From assembly GCA_029747585.1 (NCBI GenBank), contig JAPEVF010000721.1:1-22772 (forward strand): 22,772 bases of DNA, in the 5' to 3' direction. This document shows positions 1 through 10,798 of the stretch, piece after piece; position 1 is the first letter of the stretch; the number at the start of each line of letters is the position of its first letter. Under the pieces are notes generated by a model. That model did no database searches, was not told the DNA's origin, and saw nothing but the letters and a program-made list of their open reading frames with translations. The stretch comes from Pleurotus djamor (lineage: Eukaryota > Basidiomycota > Agaricomycetes > Agaricales > Pleurotaceae). The translations under genes and the position numbers were made by a program.

Positions 1-1113
1 GATGGACCATGTGTTGATGGCAGCTGCGTCAGGCAGAATACCCAGATCCCAAAGAAGATTTGCGAGGCCCATTAACTGGTAGGCTCCTTCTTGAATAGAT
101 ATATCGCTAGACGACTCAAGGGATTGCAGAATTTCGAGTGCTTTGATCATGGTGATGCGCAGCAGGCTCGCTTCGCTGCCGGAATGCGGGATATACGTCC
201 AGAGTTCCAGAGGTGAGCAGTACCGACCATGTGGCTCTTCTGAAGCAAATGTTTGCGACGAGGACAATCGACACAGGGTATTGACTATGTGTTCAATTTG
301 GAGGTGTAGGTATTGGAATTCGATGCCATCTCGAGGGGCTTGATCAAGACACTGGAATGGGAAAGCCGTTTGAATTCTCATCCCCGATCTGCAAAGCAAC
401 TATCGACTTACGATAGCAGGCGAGTAACCTGACACATGAGTGTCGATAAGCAAGCGAGCCACCAAACGTTCCATTCTATTCATTCGTGCTCGATTTTCAG
501 TGTTCACAACCAGTAGGTTGTTTTCCATGCGCATTGAAGTGATGTACTACCATTTAGAAGATTAGTTCTTGCGACATGTAGGGAAAAGGAGATAGCGCAC
601 AGTAAACCTCCGATGGAATGAAGTAACATGGTCTTTGAGACGGACGATATCACTCTCGATCTCGTTACTTTTGAGCCAAGACACAAAGCCTATCTTCATG
701 GAAGAGAAACGATTGCGGCGCGGTGGGTGTAGTATCAATTGACAACGTTCTAGGACGCTTTCGAGTTCGCTATTGATAGTCTTGAGTATGCAGCAAGTAC
801 GACAAAAGGCCATTCCCTTACGCTTTCAGGTTGTCAAGGGAGTTGGTAAGGTCGTAGTCTAGGCATGAACTGTCCAGCACGCCTTCGCGCCGTGCGCACA
901 GCTTGTGTAGTTCGAGTAGTTCGCTGACGACATTCCCGATGAGCTCTCTGAGAGTTTTGCGGTTTTGACTGATCTGTCAAGGAGCTCGTTAGACTCACGC
1001 TGTACATGTCAGTGCTACAGCCCAAGAATGCTTACTTTATCTAGAGAAGTCTTGATCCGTTTCGCAATGTCTATGAATGTGACAACGGCTGCGGTGATAG
1101 AGAGCGGGTCCAT
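1..1113 (-). CDS. NLR/TPR-like protein, N-terminal part (3' end outside window)
   Basis: Five-exon model on the minus strand: 1113-1036, 973-822, 769-601, 546-412 and 351 to the left edge, with introns of 52-62 nt and consistent phases. The ATG at 1113 opens a protein starting MDPLSITAAVVTFIDIAKRI, the typical N-terminal helical opening of a large agaricomycete family with an STAND/Helo-like N-terminus that often carries C-terminal TPR repeats (family recognition from memory). About 250 residues are visible. They are mostly amphipathic helices, including the stretch NNLLVVNTENRARMNRMERL and a helical segment ending near ILPDAAAINTWSI. The effector, NACHT or TPR part, if present, lies beyond position 1. 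No nucleotide-binding P-loop is seen in this part. Function is unproven; members are usually viewed as candidates for non-self recognition or as scaffold proteins. Start and exon frame are well supported; the functional label is moderate. Confidence 0.7.
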
Positions 1114-1793
1114 GTCGGACGAAGAACGCTGATCATATACTGTCTAAAAGGCAAGGATGGGTATCGAAGACGGTCGTATTGAGGAGAGGGAAACCTAATC
1201 AATCTTTATATGTTGAGAAACCGGTTAGTGCGCACTGCATGAAGAAGGCTGTTTCGTGTTATCGGGAAAGGTAGCGACGATAATCTCGTCAGTGCACACA
1301 GCCGTGCAGAACCTTATAAGGGAAAGCCTGCTGCCTGACACTGCGACGAAGGTGGCCTGGAATGTGGGTCTTTACTTCCGCATTTATAACGAACGTACTA
1401 TCTAGGCCGTCCAAGGGTCTATCACCCCAGTGGGCAATACGGCGTTTCATGGGAGAGCTCGGGGGAATCAGCTGGCGCTTATACATAGAGTATTGGTGGC
1501 GAAAGGAAAACCAGATGTGCAGGGGACGAAGAGCAAGGGCATGACCATAGTATTTTGTAGGTGGTGATACTTGGGATCCGAATGCAGTGAGGAAGAGAAT
1601 GTCTCTTGCACTTTCTCTGTGGCGCTCTATGGGAGGACGGATATTTATAGCTGAGACAAGGCGACATCGAAGCGGGATGGATGGGGAAAGCGTGGATTGG
1701 AATGAGGTGAAGGCTAACGGCATTGACCAAGTCACGACGGAGATCTGTCGGAAGCTACACAAACCCACAAAACACAAATATGTCATGCCTACA
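1114..1793. other. Intergenic spacer, MAK5 3' end to NLR/TPR-like gene 5' end
   Basis: This 680-bp gap separates two minus-strand genes. It must contain the MAK5 3' UTR and the promoter of the next gene. Open frames exist on both strands (minus about 1289-1879, plus about 1587-1931). They overlap the last MAK5 exon or each other, match no family I know and have no convincing splice partners. I see no RNA gene or repeat. Confidence 0.5.
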
Positions 1794-4664
1794 TTATGTC
1801 GAAGAAATCCCATTCCATTCTTCGTAGACCCGACTCTTGAGTTGAGGGCGTTTAGATTTCTTTTGTCGAGCGATGTCAATGTCCGCTCCGGCAGCGGTTT
1901 TCTTCAGCCCAATCAAGGTCTCGTTAGCTGAGGCAATCAAGGTCAGAGGGACATTCAAATGCAAAGTATTAATGCACTGACTCTCCCCAGCCAACATGTC
2001 ATCCACGATGGGGCGACTGCCGGATGTGATGTATCTCGTTGATACACCGCGCGCGACCAAGGGTTGAGCGAGCATTCGTTTGAGCTCGGCCTTGAGTTGC
2101 GCAGTCTTAGAATTCTGGACTTTGCGGGCGTGCTTTGAGTTGCGCGAGCGCTGGTCGTCCGAATCCCTATACCCTTATAAGCTAGGCAGAAGACATGCTT
2201 GTATATCCTTACGAAGCAAACATATCGTCATCAAGCTTGATCTCCATGGCCTCTGCAGCCTCGGTCAGCCATTTACGCTCATGGTTCTCCTTGGTTGTCT
2301 TATGATGGGCAGATTCGATCTTTTTTGCAAGTTGAATGCGGGCTTTGAGCTTGTCCAAAATGTTGAGTTCAATGGAAAGCTCAGGAATATCCTCGTCTAG
2401 GGAAGAAATGATGGGTGGATCAGAGGATGAGGAAGAAATAAGGGACCTACCTCGCTCAAGGCTGCTCATGAGAGCCCGAACAATTTTGCGCTCCTCTGGG
2501 GCGCAAAGAAGCAGGCTGACACCTTCTCTTTTGGCTCGGGCTGTTCTACCATTTCGATGCACATAGGTATCAGCTGTCTTGGGGATTTGATAGTGGATGA
2601 CGTGATCAATCGAAGGGATGTCGAGACCTCGTGCTGCGACGTCAGTAGCAAGTAACACAGCGTTGGGAGTAGACTTGAATCTACGGAGGATCAGTCACTA
2701 GTGAGAAGTGTAACCTGGCGAGCTGACCTATCCAAATTCTTGAGTCGGGCTCTTTGTTCCATTTGAGAATGAATGGGGAGGACCTTGACATCAAGGGTTT
2801 GTAATAATGGAGTAAGTCGCCGAATGCCATCGATTGCTGAGAGGAAGACAAGGGTACGACCAGGGTAGCGTAGCAGGAAGTAATAGAGATACACATCCTA
2901 CAGACGCAACGTGAGCTTATTAACCTATATCGTGCAAAGGCAACAGACCTTGTCATTGGCTAAACACTCGATCTTACTCTCGCGCAAGGTGCTGACGATC
3001 CCTCCCTGAGGACTCAAATCGATGACCTGAGGCTCGGGGTCTCGGAAATCGAGACGCTCCAAAAGGTCATCTACGACGCCCTGAGGAAAAGATGTACATA
3101 GAAGAACACAAGGCGTACCAAGGGTCGACGCGGGTTCTTCTTTACCCTTCTTGCCTTTCCCGGCAGGGACCTTGGATCGAGGCCTTCGTCTTTTAGATAA
3201 ATTGTGTTGTAGATTTTTGCTCAAAGTCGCAGAAAAGACGAATGTTTGCAGGTTGTCTGCCACTCGGTGGGCATCAGGACTTGGGTCAGGCAGAGACGGC
3301 GCGTCGTTGTATTGGTCGTCGATTTTATCGTCACTACTCCTACATCAGCACATCCAGTCACCCAAAGCGCCAACATAAAACGTACGTGTTCTCCCGAAGA
3401 GTCAGGCGTAGGATGTTGTCTAATTCGGCAAAGTGACCTTGCTCGATCATCCGATCAGCTTCGTCCAACACGAGAAATCTTAGCTGTCTTATTTCACGAG
3501 CAAGTGATTCATCCTATGAAGTGTATCAGACAGGACGAAAATCCAGAGAAAAAAATTAGTCACATCTTGGATGGTATCCCATAAGCGGCCAGGAGTTGCT
3601 ACCAAAATATCAACACCACGATCTATTATTCGACGTTGNTTTTTGACTCGACATCCCTCCGACAAGAGAGGTAATGCTCAGCAGCGGANGGGGGCTTGTT
3701 TCGAGAAGACTCTGCAACGGCCCGATCCGCGACTGACTGGTACTCAGAGACGCAGTCCTTCAGGTGATTTGTGACCTGAAGCGCGAGCTCGCGGGTAGGT
3801 GCAAGAATAAGGGCTTGTAAAGCGCGTTTTTTCTCATCTTGCAAGTACGGAGGCGATCCAGGATTGGAAGATTGCTTTTCGGAGATGATATATTGCAAGA
3901 TTGGTAGGCCATACGCAAGAGTTTTTCCGGAGCCCTACAATTTGTTGTTGAGTGCAAAGTTTCGTGCTAGTGGATTGATGGTTACCGTCTCCGCGACTCC
4001 GATGACGTCGCGACCAGACAAAGCATATGGGATGGCTGATGCTTGAATGGGTGTAGGTGATGTGAACTGCTTCAAACGCAAATGATGAAGCAGTATTCCA
4101 TGCAGCTTGATATTCTTCCATTCTGGGAGACTTTCAATGGCTACAAAGTGGGTCAGGATGAACACTTTCTACGACCAAGAACGGCAAGGGCTCACCGCCA
4201 TCAGCCTCCTTCATAAAGTCTACCAAGAGGTCTGTGTGAGGACGTGACCGCGTTTGGAGGGATGCCGACGCATTCTCCGACTCCGAAGCAGCTACGGAGT
4301 CACCATCCTCATCAACAGGAGCGAGATCAGAATGGTTCTCCGTCTGGTCCCCGGTCGTATCATTGAACACCTTGTCTGAGTACTCAGTTGACTGGAAAAT
4401 TGAGATGCACGAATGTCATACATTGAAGCGAGCAATTTTTCCACCGTCTGGGCCTGCCTCATATACTACTTCAACACCTTCAACCTCTTCCAGGCCAAGG
4501 ATCCCATCGTCCCCATCAATCCCAGTGTCAGGCCTCGAGATAGAGCGCCAAGGTAAGGAGTCGGGCGAGCTGAATGTCTTGACTCGAGAGTGTTGCAGTT
4601 TTCTCTTTTTCCTTGCGCTCGAGGACTGAGAGTGCTTTCGTTTCACAATTGAAACGGACGTCAT
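1794..4664 (-). CDS. MAK5: ATP-dependent RNA helicase MAK5 (DDX24 family)
   Basis: Nuclear/nucleolar DEAD-box RNA helicase for 60S subunit assembly. Twelve exons on the minus strand: 4664-4422, 4391-4196, 4140-3986, 3934-3564, 3513-3386, 3339-3119, 3070-2949, 2897-2728, 2680-2451, 2396-2213, 2166-1982, 1927-1794. This gives about 778 aa (two Ns not counted), normal for MAK5. Motifs: Q motif (FTSPTPIQ, Q179), motif I AETGSGKT (196-203), PTREL (244-248), DEAD (338-341), SAT (400-402), [12 protein letters not shown] (546-557), motif [11 protein letters not shown] (576-584). Between SAT and the second RecA domain lies a Lys/Arg-rich insert, and the MAK5-type tail [21 protein letters not shown] follows; together these separate MAK5 from other DEAD-box families. 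The N-terminus is basic ([15 protein letters not shown]), then has LPWRS and [15 protein letters not shown] blocks. Odd points: a very short first intron (30 or 39 nt), three stop-free introns of 3n length, and two Ns in exon 4 that break the frame. An ATG at 4664 precedes the basic block; an in-frame non-ATG extension upstream was not used. Confidence 0.93.
3639..3689. other. Two single-N positions that break the MAK5 frame
   Basis: N at 3639 sits beside a run of T, and N at 3689 beside a run of G. Read as real bases, each shifts the helicase frame. If both are left out, exon 4 of MAK5 reads without a stop from the PTREL block through VGGMSSQK and [18 protein letters not shown]. This points to sequencing or assembly uncertainty at homopolymers rather than a pseudogene. 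A third N at 13496, in a non-coding stretch, also adjoins a C run. Confidence 0.8.
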
Positions 4665-5106
4665 CGAGAATAAGAAATTTGAGAGATGGGTTACTTCCAC
4701 GAATGGAAATCCGCAGATCTGTCACATGACTGACATAGGAGCAATGGGCCTAGTCAGTACAGGGCAAGCTGCCTTACTTGTTGTGTCAACATTTTGATCA
4801 TCGAGGTCGACGTTTACACTCAGTGGATGAAAGATAGATTTGTTTATCAACAAACATCGTGCAATAGGCATCTCACATCCTTGTTCGAGGTGACCTCGTC
4901 AAGATTTCGTGAGGAAGTACTTGCCAATATCGATGTGGTTTGGACCAAAAATGGGACAAAGGATAGATGGTTCTGCGGTGAACTGGAAAACTAGGTAATA
5001 GACAGCACGAACTATGGGCATCGACAAGTCCGAAGAAAGCAAGAAAAAAAACAAGAAATTCCATCCGGTAAAACAGCGTCCGTAGTGATATGCAAATAGC
5101 GTCCAG
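4665..5106. other. Intergenic spacer, MFS 3' end to MAK5 5' end
   Basis: This 442-bp spacer separates two minus-strand genes and should hold the transporter 3' UTR and the MAK5 promoter. The only open frame of note (plus, about 4794-4994) has no recognisable domain and lies where regulatory sequence is expected. I see no TATA box, repeat or RNA gene that I could defend. Confidence 0.5.
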
Positions 5107-8100
5107 TCAGCGGATCAGATAACTCGTAACAACAGCTAGAGCGCAGGCTCCAGCGCAAGCGACAAATCCGAGAGGATAACCTGCGGGATTGTCTTGTACA
5201 CTTATACTCCATAGCTTCATCGATAACATCAGCTGACATTATGACAAGACATGGGGAGAATACACACATAGCCCCCTAAAATCGGCCCAAAGCATCTAGC
5301 CAGACTGACGATGCTTTGAGCGATGCCGTTAGCGAACCCAACGGCATGCGGTGGTGTCACTGTCAACCGTCGCGAGTATCAATAGGCGATCGCATCATCG
5401 AATGCATAACACTTACTGTAGTTCAACAAAATTGAGATTGCTGTATAAGCAAAGGTGATTGCACAAAATCTGACAGCTCTAGGGGCGCATCAGGTCGAAC
5501 ATCCCGAGGAGCAAGGAACCGACTTACGTGCTAATCGCGAGTCCTACAAAAGTGGTTAGGAAGCGTTCTTGACAATGGGTATACGTGGATCAACACACCT
5601 GCCATGACGATGAAACTACCATCATCGGTCGCACTCGCAAACGGTCGATATAATATCACAGTCAAGTAAGATGGTATGAAAAGGATCGATCCAATTCTAA
5701 ACATCGCAAGGTGGGAGAAGCGCCCTCTCGGCGGCCTGCACCGCAGGCGGTCATCAGTATACACGATATCATCAATGAGGAGGTAACGCACCCCATATTG
5801 CTGTTGTACATATCATCATATGAGCTATCGCTAAGTGACAGAATGATGGGCACAGAGAAACTTACGGATACAGATAAAATTGATAGGCAATTTGAGCAAG
5901 ACACATCAGAGCAACTAACGAACGAATATTATCAGTTTCCACAACCCGGAGTTGGGGCCGTCCACTTACTTAGTTGAGCAAAGCGACCGGGGTTGAGGTT
6001 GAGACCTCCGCCTTGATAATCACTGACGATTCATCAGACCAGATGCAGTTGAAGGCAAAAGAAATCCACTGACGAAACAAGATAGGACATGAAGACTTGA
6101 TCATGTGTGGTGGAGTGCAAGGCCAAAAGTCCGTACTGCGCAATGATCATCAACGGAAGTTGGTTTGCTAGGGAGGGTTGACTCTCTTGCAATGCCTCGA
6201 GATCGCCGACGCTCGATTCGGAAGGCTGTCTGGATTCAGTGATAGGAGGAAGAACATCACCGATGTGGGGAGATTCCAGCTCAGTCCTCAACAGCAGCTG
6301 TTGGGCATCTAATACAGCCGATGGCGTCCTGACGCCAGTGTGGGCAAATATCGAGGGTGTCGACATACGGCGGTTCATACTTGTCTCGGAGTTATGCGTC
6401 AAGGATGATCGGCTCGGTAGACGAGGTCTTGATGAAGAGGCAAGAGCGGACGTATGTCGCGAAGCCGATTGTCGTGGTCCAAGTGGGGTATCAAAGCGCG
6501 AAGAAGAGAGGAGTCGTCCTCGAGGCGAAGAGGGCGATCCGATGACTTCTTCTTCTTCGACAACTTCCTCCTCATCAAGATCCATGTCGAACGGGTCTTC
6601 GTTATCGACATTCATAGCCGCAGCGACCCACAAGTCGGCTATATTCGTCACAGCATTCTCATTCGCCATCAACAATCTCTGAGCGAAGTTGAGGTCGCTT
6701 CCTTCGCTACTAGACATCGCTCTGCCACCAGCATTCTGACTTCCTCTTCGCCGCAAAGAATGCGCCGCACTACTTCGATAAGAACCTGGGGCAAAGTTAC
6801 TTCCCAGTCTAGTTCTGAAGTTCCCACTGTAGCCGTAAGCAGAACCATTGGCTCGGCTGGTACGGGAAAAGTTGGACCTCTGATCATTCCAGGAAGGAGT
6901 GAGTGTTAACGGCACGCTGGCTTTGGGTGATGTGACCTGAGGAGAAGGGGCTTGCGGGTGTCGGTCCTGCGTACCCCATGAAAGGGATCCAGAGAAACGC
7001 TTGGAGATCTTCCTCCTCAAAGACCCAGCGAAGCCTTGAGGTAGATCGTCATCCAGTGGACTTGGAGGGGGCGAATCTTCCTCAGGGATAGCTATGTGAG
7101 TGTCAGGCTTCTCCAGCAGGCGAATGGAGCCATGTCGCGGCCCTCCATCGTGACCAAGGAAACAGGCGAGGATCGAGCCTGTAAGAGGAACATCAGTGAC
7201 AATTTGTCTAACATTGGATGTTGACTTACCAGTAAATGTTATGGCCGCTGCAAGGACGCAGGGTAGCAGATACGGGTACGTAACAAAGAGATCTATGTCT
7301 CTAAACACAGATGGCCATTTCACGGCAGGGCGCTCAACTGGTAAAGATATTGGGTTACAACGCATCTAAAGATTCGTCAAATGTCACGCTCACAGGCTCC
7401 TCCGATAATCGCCCCGGCCACACCACCAAATCCCCAGCAAAAGCTAGGAATAGCAACGGGTGAGTCACTGTGACGGAAACGTGGGTTCCCAACTCACCCA
7501 AGGATAGCATACGCTCTTCCCTCATTACTGGCATCCGTAATAAAGGCCACGGAGCCACGCGCGACACCAACGGCCCCCGCAAAAACGCCTTGGAGTAATC
7601 GAATACACAGAGCTTGTTGGATAGACGTGGAAGTGCCAAAGAAAGCGCAGGTAACAGCACTACCAAGTAATGACACAATGAGAACCGTTCTTCGCCCATG
7701 CTTTTCAGCAACAGTGGCCTTTTCGAATCGAGAGAGCAAGAATTCAGTCGATATCTCCAAGCACGCCACAAAGCATGCTCACCCAAAGCAGGGAGGTTAG
7801 GAACTGAGTCAAGAAGAAACCAGATACTGGGTTGGGGGGACATAAATTGGTGACATACGCCGCAAGAACCTATATGGGGTGCTTACCTATAATCCCTGTC
7901 CAAAAGGCTACCTCCGCATCATCGTCGTAGGCTCCAAATCCTGGACATTAAACCAACTTCAGCGGTAGTTCACGCGACTGAACATCCTCACGTACCTTTA
8001 ACCATAAATAACAAGAACGGTGTCGAAACATTTGCTGATAAGAACTCTCCCAGCATTGTCTAGTTTAAACCGTTGAAGGAATGTACATTTCGATGAACTG

Positions 8101-8397
8101 TCGTAGAAGCGGCTCACGTACAATGGATAACACTATCATAGATAACACCGGTAGCGGGGTTGCGTACACTTCTCCAGAGGATTGCATCACGGTAGGCACT
8201 GGCGGTCGTTCACTGGATCCCCCTTCACCGTGATCACCATCTTCATCCCTCCGCAGGAAACTTGGTCGTCGCAAACCACCGAACGAGAGGCGTCCGAGCA
8301 GACGACCCGAAGGCGATGGTTGATTCTGGGATGGTGCATCCTCTTCTGGGGTGCCTTCTTCTATACCGAATACACGTCTAGGCGGGTTTGGAGTCAT
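5107..8397 (-). CDS. Major facilitator superfamily transporter with long central loop
   Basis: Membrane transporter of the fungal/plant ZIFL-like, tetracycline-resistance-like MFS group (yeast YCR023C type). Sixteen exons on minus: 8397-8122, 8059-7996, 7940-7887, 7826-7783, 7718-7498, 7443-7394, 7337-7230, 7178-6074, 6022-5970, 5914-5866, 5800-5792, 5735-5599, 5543-5528, 5478-5417, 5359-5268, 5214-5107; about 815 aa. The loop 2-3 signature reads ATVAEKHGRR (147-156). The N-terminal bundle is followed by a polar loop of about 320 residues (roughly 290-611) rich in Ser, Arg and Pro, with an acidic patch DPFDMDLDEEEVVEEEE. The second bundle starts at QLPLMIIAQYGLLALHSTTHD and ends at NPAGYPLGFVACAGACALAV. 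All exon phases agree. Exon 11 is a 9-nt microexon and exon 13 is only 16 nt. The substrate cannot be told from sequence; vacuolar or plasma-membrane drug, cation or organic-acid export are possibilities. It lies upstream of the gene-free stretch that leads to the terpene synthase. Confidence 0.9.
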
Positions 8398-9060
8398 AGT
8401 GAATTCATGGGGGTGTCAAAAGTGAGCGCGTCGGCGTCAGTGTCGTGCAGGGTCGGTGTCTGTCGCTGTGCAGTGTGCGCTTTCTACTTACTTAGGAACA
8501 ATGACGCAAGGATTCTCACAGTCACAAAATAATTCTCACAGTCACAATTGTCGTGGTATTGCATGACTCTTCAACGTTCAACGTTCAACTTCTATGTAGT
8601 AATAGGCAAGTACTCTAATAGGGAAGCCGCGACAAAGTCGCAATGCCATCGAGGTCGTCCCCGATGACTCGGTTATTACATAACCTGTTATGAACTTGCT
8701 AAAAACTGTTCTTTTCATAACACTGGCGTTTTTCCTCCGAGCTCTAATTTGAACTGAGTACGAAGTTGAAGAAGTCTCACTACTATAGTCTAACTAGGTA
8801 CTAGTAGCCAGGAGCTCAAGCCAAGTCAAGGACCAAATATGTATGGCCGGTGTAAGACTCTTGGGTCACAGGATTAAGCGTTGAAGAGAAAGTGAACCAT
8901 AATTTGTTGGTCGGAACGCCAATAGCCTTGAGCGCTTAGTGAGCGCTTGAGCCCCCGCCGTTCAATATTTCAATAGTCAACGTTTGATTTCGATCCCCTC
9001 AACTTTTACGCCTTCGTCTGCACGCCGGAACTGATGCCGGTTGTCTTTCTTCTGGTTTTG
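8398..9060. other. Non-coding stretch upstream of MFS gene
   Basis: Contains the divergent promoter side of the transporter gene. No credible ORF was found. Small repeats occur: a 20-bp-period direct repeat at 8512-8547, a TTCAACG-type triplication near 8570-8590, and two copies of GAGCGCTT at about 8931-8950. Their function is unknown. Confidence 0.4.
8512..8590. repeat. Short tandem direct repeats
   Basis: The 16-mer ATTCTCACAGTCACAA occurs at 8512-8527 and again at 8532-8547 (period 20). It is followed at about 8570-8590 by a heptamer repeat of the form TTCAACG. These lie 115-190 bp upstream of the MFS start codon. They may be upstream regulatory sites or simple replication slippage. Confidence 0.6.
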
Positions 9061-10785
9061 AGTTCCTGTAACTGAAATATAGCCACATTCTGGAGGACTA
9101 ATTGATCAATCATCTAGTGCGAGTCGGTGGTTTGCTGTCTGGTAGTGTCTGGTGCGCCGCGGGCCGTATGTTTGATATCATTGATATAAGAATGATATCA
9201 ATATCAGCAGGCCTCGCGATTCGACTCTTGTGGCTACACACTCCCCCGTCTGCGTATGTGCCTACATCATTCCAATCTCGATCCGGACCTCGCAATCCCG
9301 TCGTTCCCATGTCATTTCAACCAAAAGGCTAGGCATCCTGTTCTCCCTTTCTCACCGTTGTAAGTTATGTTTTGAATGTTATATCGCTTCGATTCTAACC
9401 TATGATCCGTTAGACTTTCGTTGATAATTTTTGCGGTTGCCGTGGATAGCACCAGGGCAAGCTAAACCCAAGCCTGCCCTCCTGCTTGCAGGGCTCCGGT
9501 TATACGGCACGTCTATTCACACATTATGTAGGACAAGCTCGTGAAGAAACGTGAAGAGGATAGAATCCTCCTAATGTGGATCGTAATATTCATCGTCGCG
9601 TTGGGTTTAGAAAATACCCTTTGCCGTGTTTTTCAATCGATCTACACCCGAATGTCCCAGGGGCTGTCAAGGTGTGTCCGTCAAAGGCACCTCATTCATA
9701 TGTCTCCATTAGTTTTCGAGCTCATACGCTCCCTAGAATCCGAGGCCATTCCCTCCAATCTCCATGATAATGTCCCTCGCAAGATGCCGCAGCTGAGCGT
9801 GGATCCGAGTCGCGTCAATGCCCCCTCTCACCGACTACGTTGGTATGTTCTTATTGTTTCCCATCCGGCGCCAATAGCCACTTGGACTCAGTGAGTACTA
9901 CGTATTTGACTGATGTGCTGGACTACCATTGTTCTACCCCTGCATGGCTCTCCATTCTACGCGGCACCCGTCCAAACTGTCCCCTACGGATCGCGTATGG
10001 CATCTGGATATCCGAACCCCCATCCGGCAGCTATTGCATAGTGGGGCTTACCTTGCCGTCGACTCGCTTCGAGATTCGCGCTTCACAACGCTAGACGCAA
10101 CGGCCTCAATCTCGGGCTTCGTGCTTTGGTTTCCACCCAAAATTTCTCTCGGGTGCGTGTGACTATTCTTACAATGTAGCGGAAGTATTATCGACCAAGT
10201 TGCATCTGATTGGAGCGTGGAAGTTTGTCGGACAGAAATCTAATTGGACAATGTCCATCTACGCCGAGCGTTTCACTAAATATGGGTACGTAACAACGTG
10301 GTGACCTCAAGCGTAACTTGTCCGGTTGGCGGCCATAGGAAACCTCGCGAGGGTCGTGTTTATTGACCCGAGAAAAGGGCTTGCCAAGCGCCAAAGGCGA
10401 TTGTCTCAAGATGACTCTGTTATATCTCATACATTCAACCCTTCCAGCTTCCTCTTGATTCGACGGAATCTTTCGAATCTCGCCACCATGACGGAGTGTG
10501 AGTTCTGGAACAATAACGGCGAGCAATAAAATATTCTTTGTGAGAATGTGATAGTTCCCGGCCTTACGCTTTTCGGGGCAGTTCTGTGCATCCTTCCGGC
10601 GGCGCTGTCCATAATTAGTTGCTAAGGCCAGAGTTTTCCAGGGACAGCCGGCGTCGGAACCGAGTCATTTGTCTGTGTTTGCACTTATGGTAGCTGTGAT
10701 TTTTTGATCATCGCTCTCTGCTTGTCGCTGCCACTACGCACCATGCCTCGATGAAACCTGCCTTCTTGCTACGAACATATGATGC
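9061..10785. other. Gene-free stretch, no recognisable coding function
   Basis: Several short open frames exist on both strands (for example plus 9541-9894 and minus 10188-10526). They begin at non-ATG codons, overlap one another and show no domain or splice logic I can defend. They could be remains of a decayed gene or transposon. No tRNA or rRNA was seen. A perfect inverted repeat is present at 9172-9201. Confidence 0.4.
9172..9201. repeat. Perfect 11-bp inverted repeat with 8-nt loop
   Basis: TTGATATCATT at 9172-9182 and its reverse complement at 9191-9201 flank the spacer GATATAAG. It could form a hairpin or cruciform, or be a dimeric protein site. It lies in an intergenic stretch between the MFS and terpene synthase genes. 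Confidence 0.75.
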
Positions 10786-10798
10786 CCAATCAGCCAAT
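10786..10798 (+). promoter_or_regulatory. Paired CCAAT boxes
   Basis: CCAAT occurs at 10786-10790 and 10794-10798, about 520 bp upstream of the terpene synthase ATG. CCAAT is the known site of the fungal HAP complex. Whether these act on the synthase is inference from position. Confidence 0.35.

Noticed and set aside
1289..1879. 196-codon minus-strand open frame downstream of MAK5
   Set aside because: It overlaps the last MAK5 exon in another frame, has no domain, and is not needed to explain conserved sequence.
3571..3898. MAK5 as a frameshifted pseudogene
   Set aside because: Both breaks coincide with N bases at homopolymers. All helicase motifs and all other exon phases are intact.
6239..6909. 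Long plus-strand open frames across the MFS locus
   Set aside because: They lie antisense inside the large loop exon, have low-complexity Ser/Arg translations and no domain. They are shadows of the minus-strand coding sequence.
9541..9894. 117-codon plus-strand open frame in the gene-free stretch
   Set aside because: Starts at GTG, no recognisable family, no splice partners, and several overlapping frames of similar length.
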